9,583 nt of DNA from Sulfurimonas sp. (GCA_024762705.1 JANTGW010000026.1:1-9583); one strand, 5' to 3'. Numbered from the stretch's first letter, positions 1-8,023 are shown. Numbers and translations are program-made. Notes: a model not told the origin generated them from the sequence alone.

Positions 1-132
1 TACACTTATATGCGCATCATTGATCATTGCAGCGCTTATGGGTTTTGATGTATTTACATCAATGAGTCTGCCTGTAAAAGATGCCTGAGCAGATATTGTA
101 AGTAAGAATATTAAAAATAACAGTTTTTGCAA
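1..132 (-). CDS. Exported protein, N-terminal fragment (possible carboxypeptidase-regulatory-like/TonB-receptor-type start)
   Basis: Partial gene: only the first 44 codons lie in the window and the rest runs off the left edge. Reading from a TTG start at 132 gives a short basic n-region (QK), a hydrophobic core LLFLIFLLTI and a signal-peptidase-I-like site SAQA before SFTG. The mature start, GRLIDVNTSKPISAAMI, resembles the first beta strands of carboxypeptidase-regulatory-like domains (G-x-V-x-D-x-x-T-x-x-P-I-x-x-A), which open many TonB-dependent receptors and some periplasmic proteins. The frame is open upstream only to a TAA at 172-174, and TTG is the only usual start codon in that stretch. 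A purine-rich GAGA at 139-142 lies six bases before it. The gene lies 63 bp downstream of the TRAP binding protein on the same strand, so they may be cotranscribed. The signal peptide is clear; the family assignment from about 25 mature residues is tentative. Confidence 0.6.
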   Translation of the reverse strand, partial: MQKLLFLIFLLTISAQASFTGRLIDVNTSKPISAAMINDAHISV

Positions 133-195
133 ATAGAGTCTCTTTATATAACTTTTTTGAAATATTACTATTTAAAAGCTAATAAAGGGCCTAAA

Positions 196-1329
196 TTACC
201 TAATATTTAGAAAATAACCCAAACTAGCTTCACTCCATTCTTTAGAAAGTTTTAGATGTTTATCTATCGATGCATAAACTTTTGCAAAATCACTGTTTTT
301 GGCGCTCAAATCAGCAATAACCTCTCGAAGTGCTTTTTTACCTGCATTGGTTACTTCGTCAGGAAACTTTGCAAGTTTTACATTCAGGCTTTTAAGTTTT
401 TGCAAAGCATGTATGTTTTCATAATGAAATTCTGTAGCCATATTTGTATTCATTTCACTTGCAGCAACTTCAATCATTGATTGATGTTCCCGTGATAATT
501 TGCTCCAGATGTATTTATTGAATGTCAATTCAAGTACAGAACCGGGCTCATGCCATCCGGAGTAATAATAAGGTGCAACTTTATAAAAGCCCATTTTGAT
601 ATCAAGAGCAGGACCGACCCACTCAGTTGCATCGATGACACCACGTTCGAGTGAGGTATATATTTCTCCAGCAGGTAATAGGATAGGGTTGACGCCCATG
701 CGCGAGAAGACTTCTCCTCCAAGCCCTGGAATACGCATTTTTAAACCCTGCATATCTTCCAAGGAGTTAATGGGTTTTCTAAACCATCCGCCCATTTGAA
801 TATTTGTGTTTCCACCTAAAAAAGGATGCAAATTGTATTTTGCATACTGTTCTCTCCACAGATCCATTCCTCCGCCATAAAGCATCCATGAATTTACTTC
901 TTCTGCTGTAAAACCAAAAGGAATACCGCTGTAAAGTGAAAAAGCAGAGTTTTTTCCTTTCCAGTAGTACGGTCCTGAATGAAAAGCGTCTATCTGACCG
1001 CTTGAACAGGCGTCAAAAACTGCCAAAGCAGGTACAAGGGTATTCTTAGGATAGATCTTGATTTGTAATGATTCAGAGCTTATTTCATTCACTCGTTGTG
1101 CAAATTTTTCAACGCCCATACCCATTATAGGAAAATGAGCAGGCCAGCTTGTGGCAAGTTTTATAACCGTTTTTTTGTTTTTATTAAAATGCACCTTTTT
1201 AACGGCTGCGTCATGTGCTTTTGGATGTTTTGAATAGTCAATTGCAACATGATTACCTTCATTGCATCCATTAAGTGCTATGGCTGCCGAGGCAACAGTG
1301 GCTGTGCTTAAAAAGTCTCTACGATTCAT
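196..1329 (-). CDS. dctP: TRAP transporter substrate-binding lipoprotein, DctP family (TakP-like)
   Basis: Periplasmic solute receptor of the tripartite ATP-independent (TRAP) family, which captures organic acids for a DctQM membrane permease. The 377-aa length suits the family. The N-terminus carries a twin-arginine motif (RRDFL, residues 3-7) and a lipobox LNGC with Cys22, suggesting folded Tat export followed by lipid anchoring. The mature part shows the TakP-type pattern: FHSGPYYW (117-123), GGGMDLWRE (152-160), GGWFRKPI (180-187), then KMRIPG with Arg199, the position of the Arg that usually salt-bridges the substrate carboxylate in TRAP receptors. TakP of Rhodobacter binds 2-oxo acids, so a 2-oxo acid or similar monocarboxylate is the likely ligand by inference. 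No DctQ or DctM gene is visible, so the receptor is an orphan within this window. The ATG start has a purine-rich AAGAGATAAG just upstream. The symbol is meant at family level. The gene diverges from a chemoreceptor. Confidence 0.88.
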   Translation of the reverse strand: MNRRDFLSTATVASAAIALNGCNEGNHVAIDYSKHPKAHDAAVKKVHFNKNKKTVIKLATSWPAHFPIMGMGVEKFAQRVNEISSESLQIKIYPKNTLVPALAVFDACSSGQIDAFHSGPYYWKGKNSAFSLYSGIPFGFTAEEVNSWMLYGGGMDLWREQYAKYNLHPFLGGNTNIQMGGWFRKPINSLEDMQGLKMRIPGLGGEVFSRMGVNPILLPAGEIYTSLERGVIDATEWVGPALDIKMGFYKVAPYYYSGWHEPGSVLELTFNKYIWSKLSREHQSMIEVAASEMNTNMATEFHYENIHALQKLKSLNVKLAKFPDEVTNAGKKALREVIADLSAKNSDFAKVYASIDKHLKLSKEWSEASLGYFLNIR

Positions 1330-1353
1330 TTTCTTATCTCTTTTTTGTTATAG

Positions 1354-1376
1354 TAATGATATATAATATATCATTA
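1354..1376. promoter_or_regulatory. Perfect 23-bp palindrome in the dctP/MCP divergent region (candidate operator)
   Basis: Two perfect 11-base arms (taatgatatat / atatatcatta) flank a single central A. The element ends 25 bp upstream of the dctP ATG and about 87 bp upstream of the MCP start. Its core contains TATAAT (1362-1367) on the plus strand and TATTAT (1368-1363) on the minus strand, so a bound regulator could cover a -10 element for either gene. The whole intergenic region is extremely AT-rich, so chance symmetry is easier here than in ordinary DNA. The unbroken 11-base arms including G/C pairs make it a reasonable operator candidate. The regulator is unknown and none is encoded nearby. 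Confidence 0.45.
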
Positions 1377-1445
1377 TTTGTTAAAAATCCAAAGTTTTAT
1401 ATATATTTTATATTATTAAGTTATTATTATCTTTAGTTATAAATG

Positions 1446-1454
1446 AAGAGGAGA
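1446..1454 (+). promoter_or_regulatory. Ribosome binding site that fixes the MCP start at 1464
   Basis: The string aagaggaga contains AGGAG (1449-1453), the best Shine-Dalgarno match in the area, ten bases before the ATG at 1464. It lies inside the longer reading frame that opens at ATG 1443, and that ATG has only AT-rich sequence in front of it. The downstream ATG is therefore preferred. Confidence 0.7.
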
Positions 1455-1463
1455 TGCTTCCAA

Positions 1464-3443
1464 ATGAATACAAAAAACTTTAATTTGCTCAGTAAGCTTT
1501 TGATTGCCTTGGTTCCGGTGATAATCATATCTTTTGTTATTATATCTATTGTTATGTTCTCAAAAAGAGATAAAATTGAGAGTAATATATACAATAAAGA
1601 GAAAGTTGCTCTTCAAGAGGGTATGTCAAAAGATTTAAAAAACAAACTTGAGCAGCTGAAAAATATTGTAATCACTATATCATCAGACAGTGCGATTATA
1701 AACGGTATGTATGATGAAGACAGAGAAGCTATATTTAAAGAAATCTATAATGTAAGAAAAGCTTTGGTTGACAACAACTCATTTAAAAACCCTTTAATTC
1801 AAATAGTAGATTTAATGAGCACATCTTATGTTAAATCATGGAATAAAAATGCATATGGTGCAAATGTAGGAATGAGGCAGAGTGTAAAACTTGTCCAAAA
1901 AACACAAAAACCTTTAGTTGGACTTGAAGTAACAAGAGGCGGTATAATGATGGTTTCAGTCGCACCGCTTATTTATGCTGAAGATGGAGAAAAAGAGTAT
2001 GTGGGCAGTGTTGATTTTATTTTGCGCCTAAACTCTCTTTCGTATCAAAAAACCAATCCTAAAGACAAAAGAAAAATGCTTATTCTTGTGGATAAGAAAA
2101 AACTAGAGGTTGCAAAGTATATTAAAAGTCCTGTTTTGGTTGGTCCATATTATGTAGATAACGGTGATGAAAAAGTTGATAAGAACTTTTTAACAAAAGC
2201 TTCAGCTTTGAACCTGGACAAATTAAAATCAGACGGTTATTTGATCGACGAAACATATTTTTATACATATAATGATATGAAAGACATTACAGGGAAAAAT
2301 ATAGGTATTTTACTGTTGGCTAAACCTATTGCAGAGGTACGAGCAACCGCAGAAGAAGCAAGTTCTGCACTCATTTCTCTTATTGTCATTTTTATTGTAG
2401 CAAGCCTGATTATTTTATTGATTTTACTGGTAATTATCAAATTTCTCATACTCGCACCTATGGACAAGCTTGCCGAACTCTCCAAAGAAATATCGACAGG
2501 AAGAGGGGACTTAACCAAAAGACTGGTTGAAAAATCGAATGATGAAATCGGAAAAACATCAAGATATTTCAATAACTTTATAGAGAAAGTGCACGAGATG
2601 GTAAAAGGAGTAATTGTATCCGGGCGTAAAACATATACTGATATTGAGGAAATTACAAACAGTCTGACTCAGATTAATAAAAAAATGCAACAAGAAAGAG
2701 ACTATATTAAAGAGGCAACTCAAATAGGCTCAGAAGTTCAAGAAGTACTTCAAGATTCTATGCTTGACAGTAAAGAGACAACTCAAAAAGTTTCTGTGGC
2801 AGTAGATAATTTGACTGTTGCACAAAATGATATAGTTGAATTGGTTGAAAATGTAAATATGGTTTCAGATAAAGAAAACGAGATAGCTATCTCGCTTGCA
2901 GAGTTAACAAAAGATGCTGAAAACATTAAGTCTGTTCTTGGTATTATTGATGATATTGCTGACCAGACAAACTTATTGGCTCTTAATGCTGCTATTGAAG
3001 CTGCTCGTGCCGGAGAACATGGTAGAGGATTTGCAGTTGTTGCTGATGAAGTAAGAAAACTAGCAGAAAAAACACAATCAGGACTCTCAGACATCAATGC
3101 TACAGTAAGTGTTATAGTACAGTCCATTCATGATTCGAGCACACAAATTGATACAAATGCAAAATCTATTGCTCATTTGGCAGACCATACTACAAAAGTT
3201 GAAGAAAAGATTATAGACAGTTCCAAATATATACAAGAAGCAGCAATAATAGCTAAAAATTCCGAAGAGGTTTCTGTCAAACTTGCACAAATAAGTCAGA
3301 AGATTATTGATCACATTAACAGTGTTGACGGCATTTCGATTGAAAACAAAGCATCTTTAGATGAAATATATTCAAAAGTAATCAATGTGCAGCAAAGTGC
3401 AAAAAGCCTAAATGAGCAATTGGAGCTATTTAAAGTCGAATAG
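1464..3443 (+). CDS. Methyl-accepting chemotaxis protein with double-Cache periplasmic sensor
   Basis: Transmembrane chemoreceptor that passes ligand signals to CheA/CheW and so to the flagellar motor. With the start at 1464 it has 659 residues; the frame extends to ATG 1443, but the Shine-Dalgarno lies between the two. Order of parts: TM1 about 8-33, periplasmic sensor about 34-300, TM2 about 301-329, HAMP about 330-383 (with DExG-type NDEIG at 359-363), then the cytoplasmic signalling coiled coil. The highly conserved hairpin tip ([19 protein letters not shown] region) is at about 499-518, followed by [16 protein letters not shown]. The sensor has the features I associate with dCache_3: SW at 125-126, GLEVTRGG at 153-160 and a following VAPL. 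No C-terminal CheR/CheB-tethering pentapeptide is present; the protein ends LELFKVE. The gene diverges from the TRAP binding protein, suggesting a related ligand. Its last 18 bases overlap the convergent MurF-like gene. The receptor call is very secure; the ligand is unknown. Confidence 0.95.
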   Translation: MNTKNFNLLSKLLIALVPVIIISFVIISIVMFSKRDKIESNIYNKEKVALQEGMSKDLKNKLEQLKNIVITISSDSAIINGMYDEDREAIFKEIYNVRKALVDNNSFKNPLIQIVDLMSTSYVKSWNKNAYGANVGMRQSVKLVQKTQKPLVGLEVTRGGIMMVSVAPLIYAEDGEKEYVGSVDFILRLNSLSYQKTNPKDKRKMLILVDKKKLEVAKYIKSPVLVGPYYVDNGDEKVDKNFLTKASALNLDKLKSDGYLIDETYFYTYNDMKDITGKNIGILLLAKPIAEVRATAEEASSALISLIVIFIVASLIILLILLVIIKFLILAPMDKLAELSKEISTGRGDLTKRLVEKSNDEIGKTSRYFNNFIEKVHEMVKGVIVSGRKTYTDIEEITNSLTQINKKMQQERDYIKEATQIGSEVQEVLQDSMLDSKETTQKVSVAVDNLTVAQNDIVELVENVNMVSDKENEIAISLAELTKDAENIKSVLGIIDDIADQTNLLALNAAIEAARAGEHGRGFAVVADEVRKLAEKTQSGLSDINATVSVIVQSIHDSSTQIDTNAKSIAHLADHTTKVEEKIIDSSKYIQEAAIIAKNSEEVSVKLAQISQKIIDHINSVDGISIENKASLDEIYSKVINVQQSAKSLNEQLELFKVE

Positions 3444-4445
3444 TGAAACCTGTGTATCTGTAACAAGAGGTTTTGCTAAAATTGATTTGTCTGCACCGAC
3501 AATAAGCGCAAAATGAAAAGTGTTGGAATGTAAAATATTCTTTATTTCATTTTTATTTTTATAAAGAAAAATACTATCATGGGTTAAAATACTTGGACTG
3601 AGTACTTGCTTGCATGTAAAAGGAACAATGTAAATAATCTTTGCCCATGTAGCCTGTTTTTGCAAAAAACTTATTTCATTTTCTATGAGCGAAGTACTCT
3701 TTTCAAATATCAACACCTTATCACTCGTTCCAAAATCTTTGATCTCAAAGTTTTTATTTGTAAAAACTGCTTCAAAATGATCTATTGGTGTGAATTTCCT
3801 AAGTCTGAAGTTTATTTTTAAAATTTTAAACAAATAAAGCAGCTGCTCAAGGTAGGGCATGAAAAATGGCGAGACAAGCTGTCTTTCATAAAATATATTG
3901 TCGTATATAAAAGACGTTTCAAAAAGAGTCTGTTCTACGATATTGATACTTTGTGCTTTGTTTTTTGGTAGTTCTTTAATGTTTGTAAACAAATCTTCTG
4001 AAGTGAGAGCAGGGCTAAAGAGCACAGTAGAGCCATTTTCTATGTTTGATAGCTCTTTAAATACTGACTTTATATCCCCGTTTAGTGCAATGAAGTTCGG
4101 CTCGGTAACAACCTGCAATGCAAGTTTTAGTATAATTTCATCGCATGCATAGACAGATATTTCTTTATTTATAAGCTCAAAACGCAGAAGACGCCGTAAG
4201 GCATCTTCAATGTCTTGTACTTTTATCCAGGCTATTTCACTGTCTGTTATCTGTGTAGGTTTATCAAACATAACACCATAGGCACCATTAAAAATGGCAT
4301 CTTCTATGTTATTTTCATCAAAAGCAACAAAAAGATCCCCTCTTTTTACAGCTTTTACATCAAAAACAATATTATTAAAACTGTTTACAAAAGGAGTGTT
4401 TATAAGCTCTCCATGCGTAAGTGCTAGAGTGTTTTCAAGTCTCAT
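3426..4445 (-). CDS. MurF-like protein lacking the ATP-binding loop (Cj0837c-type hypothetical)
   Basis: A 339-aa protein, last gene of the mobB-fbp-metG operon. Residues about 24-90 resemble the N-terminal substrate-binding domain of MurE/MurF ligases: [20 protein letters not shown] (23-42), then GAYGVMF and an ALRRLLRF helix. A later stretch, [20 protein letters not shown], resembles the central part of MurF-type ligases. The Mur P-loop (GxxGKT/S) expected after the first domain is absent; that place reads [15 protein letters not shown], a strand and helix without the glycine-lysine loop. The protein is therefore probably not an active amino-acid ligase and may be a divergent Mur-like factor of unknown role. 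Its ATG overlaps the metG stop in an ATGA arrangement, implying translational coupling. By position it corresponds to C. jejuni Cj0837c as I recall that locus. That it is a real gene is near certain; the Mur relationship is moderately supported and the function is unknown. Confidence 0.8.
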   Translation of the reverse strand: MRLENTLALTHGELINTPFVNSFNNIVFDVKAVKRGDLFVAFDENNIEDAIFNGAYGVMFDKPTQITDSEIAWIKVQDIEDALRRLLRFELINKEISVYACDEIILKLALQVVTEPNFIALNGDIKSVFKELSNIENGSTVLFSPALTSEDLFTNIKELPKNKAQSINIVEQTLFETSFIYDNIFYERQLVSPFFMPYLEQLLYLFKILKINFRLRKFTPIDHFEAVFTNKNFEIKDFGTSDKVLIFEKSTSLIENEISFLQKQATWAKIIYIVPFTCKQVLSPSILTHDSIFLYKNKNEIKNILHSNTFHFALIVGADKSILAKPLVTDTQVSLFDFK

Positions 4446-6385
4446 CCAATAGGTGTGCCTGCTTTTTTAGGTTTTTCCGGTCTGATCAAACAGAGTCCGT
4501 CTTCATCTTTAGCAGCAAGAAGCATTCCTTCACTCATCATACCCATAAGTTTTGCAGGTTTTAGGTTCGCAACGACACAGACCTGAGTATTTACAAGATC
4601 TTGTGGTGAATAGAATTCTTTAATTCCTGCTACGACCTGACGGTTTTTACCTTCACCAAGATCTACTTGCAGTTTTAAGAGTTTTTTACTTTTTGGCACT
4701 TCCTCTGCCTCAACAACAGTACCCACTTTTAATGATGTTTCAAAAAACTGACCGATCTCTATGAGGTTATCGTCCTCTTTTGCTTTTTTATCCGTAGAAG
4801 CATTGGCTTTTTGTTCTTCTTTTGTAGTCGTAGGTTCAGCTTTTGGCGCTTCTTGCATCAATGGCTCTTCAATACGAGGAAAGAGAGGAGGAACTTTTTT
4901 AATATTAAATAATTTCAATAGTTTTTTATCTACAATGAGCTCATTATAGCTTTGCGTATTAATGTTAAAACTAAGCGCATCAGCAATGATATTGGTAGTT
5001 TTTGGCATTACTGGATGCAGCATAACTGCCGCTTTTGCTAAAACGTTTGCAACTAAAGCAACAGTGGCAAGTGCTTCATCTTTTTGTCCATTTTTCATCT
5101 TAACCCATGGCTCATACTCTTGAATCACACCATTTCCGATGGAAAAAAGCTTCCAGAGCTCTTCAAGGTATCTATGAGGCTGTAGTTTTTCTAGAAAAGA
5201 GTCAAGTGAATCCAAAATGGTATTCATTGCATCTATCTCTTTTTGATGGTACTTGAGAACATCAACACTGTCTATCTCAAAATCAGAGTATTTTCCACTC
5301 ATCCCTATAATACGGTTAAGTAAATTTCCAAGATCATTACTGAGTTCAGAATTGATTCTGTCTATAAAAGCTCTTTGAGAAAAATCACCGTCTTGCCCAA
5401 AAGGAACTTCTCTGAGCATAAAGTAGCGTAAGTTTTCAGCACCGTAAGCATCTGCCACTTCTTTAGGTGAAACAACATTGCCTTTTGACTTACTCATTTT
5501 TTCACCGTCACGTGTCCACCATCCGTGCGCACCAATATGTTTTGGTAAAGGCAGATCAAGGCTCATTAAAAATGCAGGCCAGTAGATAGCGTGAAAACGA
5601 AGAATGTCTTTACCTACAAAATGCACATCAGCAGGCCAGTAGTTCATGAGTTTTTCGTCCGTACCGTATCCAAGTGCTGTTATATAGTTTAAAAGAGCAT
5701 CCAACCAAACATACATTACATGTTTATCATCACCGATACTTTTAGGCATTTTCACACCCCAGCTAAAAGAGGTACGTGTCACAGAAAGGTCACGCAGTCC
5801 GCCTTTTACAAAGTTGACTACTTCATTAGCACGTGAACGAGGCATAATAAAATCAGGATTTTGAGCATAATGTTCTAGTAGTTTGTCTTCATATTTTGAA
5901 AGTTTAAAAAAGTAACTTTCTTCTTTGACAACACTTGTAGTTCTGCCACAATCCGGACAAAACTCTCCATCTACCAGCTGTGTTTCAGGAAAAAATGTTT
6001 CACAACTGACACAATAGTGACCTTCGTAAAAGTCTTTGTAGATATCACCTTTGTTATACATGACTTCAAAAGCTTTTTGAACACCTTTCATATGGTCTTC
6101 ATCAGTCGTACGTATAAATTTGTCATAACTGATTTCAAACTCATCCCAAAGGTTTTTAAATGTCGCACTGATCTCATCTGCAAACTGCTGTGTAGGCTTA
6201 CCGGCTTTTGCTGCAGACTCTTCTATCTTTTGTCCATGCTCATCAGTTCCGGTTAAAAAGAAAGTATCTTCACCTTTTAATCTTTCATATCTTGCCATTG
6301 TATCAGCTATAAAAGTCGTATAAGCATGCCCAATATGAGCTTCTCCGTTTACATAGTATATAGGTGTTGTTATGTATTTACTCAA
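4442..6385 (-). CDS. metG: Methionyl-tRNA synthetase
   Basis: Cytoplasmic class I aminoacyl-tRNA synthetase that charges tRNA-Met from methionine and ATP; essential. The 647 residues include HIGH at 17-20 within YYVNGEAHIGHAYTT, a four-cysteine zinc knuckle (Cys125, Cys128, Cys143, Cys146) in the connective peptide, and KMSKS at 296-300 followed by KGNVVSP. An alpha-helical anticodon-binding domain spans about 340-500, with the conserved EPWV at 424-427. After a Lys/Glu/Ala/Thr-rich flexible linker (about 510-540) comes a C-terminal Trbp111/EMAPII-like tRNA-binding domain (about 541-640), recognised by LKVGTV, KLQVDLG, RQVVAGI and GMMSEGM. All catalytic motifs are intact. The start codon is TTG with a good AGGAAG five to six bases upstream. 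Its stop overlaps the ATG of the downstream MurF-like gene, and it lies 61 bp after the 65-aa Cys protein. Confidence 0.98.
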   Translation of the reverse strand: MSKYITTPIYYVNGEAHIGHAYTTFIADTMARYERLKGEDTFFLTGTDEHGQKIEESAAKAGKPTQQFADEISATFKNLWDEFEISYDKFIRTTDEDHMKGVQKAFEVMYNKGDIYKDFYEGHYCVSCETFFPETQLVDGEFCPDCGRTTSVVKEESYFFKLSKYEDKLLEHYAQNPDFIMPRSRANEVVNFVKGGLRDLSVTRTSFSWGVKMPKSIGDDKHVMYVWLDALLNYITALGYGTDEKLMNYWPADVHFVGKDILRFHAIYWPAFLMSLDLPLPKHIGAHGWWTRDGEKMSKSKGNVVSPKEVADAYGAENLRYFMLREVPFGQDGDFSQRAFIDRINSELSNDLGNLLNRIIGMSGKYSDFEIDSVDVLKYHQKEIDAMNTILDSLDSFLEKLQPHRYLEELWKLFSIGNGVIQEYEPWVKMKNGQKDEALATVALVANVLAKAAVMLHPVMPKTTNIIADALSFNINTQSYNELIVDKKLLKLFNIKKVPPLFPRIEEPLMQEAPKAEPTTTKEEQKANASTDKKAKEDDNLIEIGQFFETSLKVGTVVEAEEVPKSKKLLKLQVDLGEGKNRQVVAGIKEFYSPQDLVNTQVCVVANLKPAKLMGMMSEGMLLAAKDEDGLCLIRPEKPKKAGTPIG

Positions 6386-6446
6386 TTTTTCTTCCTGTTA
6401 AATATTTAATGTATTTTATCTAAAATGTCATCGATTGCCAATAGAT

Positions 6447-6644
6447 TTAAAACTCAAATCCACCGGTATCACCTTTGGACATACTGTTATACACAGCTTT
6501 GACATATTCATCTCTTGTCTCGCAGCCGAAATAAAGTTCACATTTACTACAGCTTGGATGATTTCTTTGTTCTTGGCACTGTTGTACTTTGACTATCATC
6601 TCATCAAGATGCAGTTCAAATTTGTCCTTAGGTTTTTCATCCAT
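6447..6644 (-). CDS. Small conserved four-cysteine protein (Cj0839c-type), unknown function
   Basis: A 65-aa protein between fbp and metG. Its ATG lies eight bases inside the fbp gene, in another frame, so translation is probably coupled to fbp. An AAGAGG about ten or more bases upstream within fbp may serve as ribosome binding site. The sequence is charged at the N-terminus and has four cysteines (23, 32, 35, 41) in a C-x8-C-x2-C-x5-C arrangement ([19 protein letters not shown]), suited to binding zinc or possibly an iron-sulfur cluster. The tail ends [10 protein letters not shown]. There is no signal peptide or membrane segment. The same position in C. jejuni holds Cj0839c as I recall, which supports a genuine conserved gene. 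I do not recognise a function; metal binding is inference from cysteine spacing. Confidence 0.82.
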   Translation of the reverse strand: MDEKPKDKFELHLDEMIVKVQQCQEQRNHPSCSKCELYFGCETRDEYVKAVYNSMSKGDTGGFEF

Positions 6645-7479
6645 TTTTTGAATAAACCTCTTTTACACGATCAACTTCATATTTTGAGCCAAAGAAACAT
6701 GGTGATGTATCATGTATATGCGCATGACCAAGTTCCATAATGTCTTGTTTACCGTCAATGGCTTCTCCACCTGAAGTTTTGTAAATAAATGCAAATGGAA
6801 AAACTTCAAAAAGACGACGAAGTTTTCCTTCTGGTTTATCACTTGTAGCAGGGTAGCTGAAAAGTCCACCGCCTTTAAGAAGTATTTGATGCAGGTCAGG
6901 AACCATACCGCCTGAATATCGTAAACGGTACCCCTCAGCAAAGAACCCGTCAATCATCGCTTTATGATATTTTTCCCAGTTTTGCTGTGTACCACCTGGA
7001 GCCATAAGCTTACCTTTTTCACCAAGCCTTATTTCTTTTACAAACTCAAATTCGCCGGCTTGTAAAAGATAGAGCTTTGTTTTGTTTTGAGAAAAGACCA
7101 TTTCAACACGAGGCCCATAAACAACGTAACATGCAGCAACCATTTTGTTAGTGCCAAATTCATCCTCATAGATCCCAAATATAGAACCTACACTGAGATT
7201 GACATCTACTAAAGATGAACCGTCAAGAGGGTCATAAGCTATAAAATACTTTCCATCTTCATGCAGTAGTTCTTCATGCTCTTTTTCTTCGCTTGCGACT
7301 GTATGAATAGAGGAAACCTTCGAAAATTCCTCTTCTATAATCATATCACACTTAATGTCCAGTTCCAACTGTGTCTCTCCAGAGCTGTTTTCTTGCTGTG
7401 AATAGCCTATATCTTTTACATCTATCGCTTCTTTAATTCTTTTTGCACTTTTTTGAATAGCATCAAATATATCTCTCAT
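6637..7479 (-). CDS. fbp: Fructose-1,6-bisphosphatase, class I (short form)
   Basis: Hydrolyses fructose 1,6-bisphosphate to fructose 6-phosphate and phosphate, the committing step of gluconeogenesis; cytoplasmic and Mg-dependent. Class I motifs are present: metal-site Glu in ASEEKEHEE (62-70), DPLDGSS (83-89) with metal-binding Asp83 and Asp86, [24 protein letters not shown] (187-198) and [14 protein letters not shown] (218-231) with catalytic-site Glu225. At 280 aa it is about 50 residues shorter than the E. coli enzyme. The N-terminus begins where E. coli reads LTALLSAI, so the preceding helix that forms part of the allosteric AMP site is missing. The start is firm: an in-frame TAA directly precedes the ATG and AAGGA lies seven bases upstream. 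It follows mobB by 12 bp and overlaps the 65-aa Cys gene by 8 bp. The identity is secure; loss of AMP inhibition is inference. Confidence 0.97.
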   Translation of the reverse strand: MRDIFDAIQKSAKRIKEAIDVKDIGYSQQENSSGETQLELDIKCDMIIEEEFSKVSSIHTVASEEKEHEELLHEDGKYFIAYDPLDGSSLVDVNLSVGSIFGIYEDEFGTNKMVAACYVVYGPRVEMVFSQNKTKLYLLQAGEFEFVKEIRLGEKGKLMAPGGTQQNWEKYHKAMIDGFFAEGYRLRYSGGMVPDLHQILLKGGGLFSYPATSDKPEGKLRRLFEVFPFAFIYKTSGGEAIDGKQDIMELGHAHIHDTSPCFFGSKYEVDRVKEVYSKNG

Positions 7480-7491
7480 TTATATTCCTTT

Positions 7492-7995
7492 TTAAACTTT
7501 TTTTGCATTTTTCATTATCCATGAAATGACATCATCTGTAGAATTCAGATTTAAGATATCCACATCTTTTGGCAATTTATAATTGCTTATATCTATACTT
7601 TCATCAATTGCCAATGCATTCATATATGGAAAATAATCTTCATCTATATTGTTTCTAAATATACTTATTCGAGGCAGAGGCAAATTTTTTAATCCTTCAA
7701 CGAGCAAGACATCAAAATCATGAAACATTCGTATCATTTCGTCAAGTTCTGCATGACGATGTGAAAAGTATGTTGTTCTGTGAGGAGAGGTTACTATGAC
7801 CTCTGCACCCGTATCGCTGAACTTGTAGCTGTCTTTACCCTCAACATCGAATCTTGCCTTGTCTTTTGGGTCATGTTTTATGATAGCCACTTCCAAATGG
7901 TGTTCATGAATAAGTTTTCTTGCAACTTTTAGTATTAATGTCGTTTTACCGCTGTTGGACGGTCCTGTAAATGCAACTGCTAATCTTTTTTTCAA
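7492..7995 (-). CDS. mobB: Molybdopterin-guanine dinucleotide biosynthesis adaptor, MobB family GTPase
   Basis: P-loop nucleotide-binding protein that assists MobA in converting molybdenum cofactor to its guanine dinucleotide form, used by DMSO-reductase-family enzymes such as periplasmic nitrate reductase and formate dehydrogenase. The 167-aa length is normal. Visible motifs are Walker A GPSNSGKTT (11-19), the MobB-type AIIKHDPKD followed by DVEGKDSYKFSDTGAEV, and VLLVEGLKNLPLPRI (Walker-B-like strand followed by the substrate-side loop). The start is TTG at 7995 with no strong Shine-Dalgarno, and no better in-frame start exists before the P-loop. It is the first gene of the mobB-fbp-Cys protein-metG-MurF-like operon, behind a TATAAT at 8024-8029 that faces leftwards. 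No other molybdenum cofactor genes are in view, which fits its isolated position in the conserved Campylobacterota block. Confidence 0.94.
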   Translation of the reverse strand: MKKRLAVAFTGPSNSGKTTLILKVARKLIHEHHLEVAIIKHDPKDKARFDVEGKDSYKFSDTGAEVIVTSPHRTTYFSHRHAELDEMIRMFHDFDVLLVEGLKNLPLPRISIFRNNIDEDYFPYMNALAIDESIDISNYKLPKDVDILNLNSTDDVISWIMKNAKKV

Positions 7996-8023
7996 TATGG
8001 GACTTTTATTTAAATTTTAAGCT

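Noticed and set aside
133..195. Terminator between dctP and the left-edge gene
   Set aside because: No stable stem followed by a T-run was found on the minus strand; cotranscription remains possible.
2261..3314. Minus-strand open frames across the MCP
   Set aside because: They are antisense shadows of a clearly recognised chemoreceptor and show no domain or start-site support.
3446..3473. Possible hairpin terminator (AAACCT ... AGGTTT) downstream of the MCP
   Set aside because: Six AT-rich pairs with a 16-base loop, inside the coding sequence of the convergent gene and without a T-run directly after; too weak to call.
6386..6446. Independent promoter for metG in the 61-bp gap
   Set aside because: Only a weak TAAAAT-like hexamer is visible in generally AT-rich sequence; the operon arrangement from mobB explains expression.
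6435..6740. 101-codon plus-strand frame over the end of fbp and the 65-aa Cys gene
   Set aside because: Antisense to two supported genes, low-complexity Phe/Ile/His-rich translation typical of a shadow frame, and no ribosome binding site.
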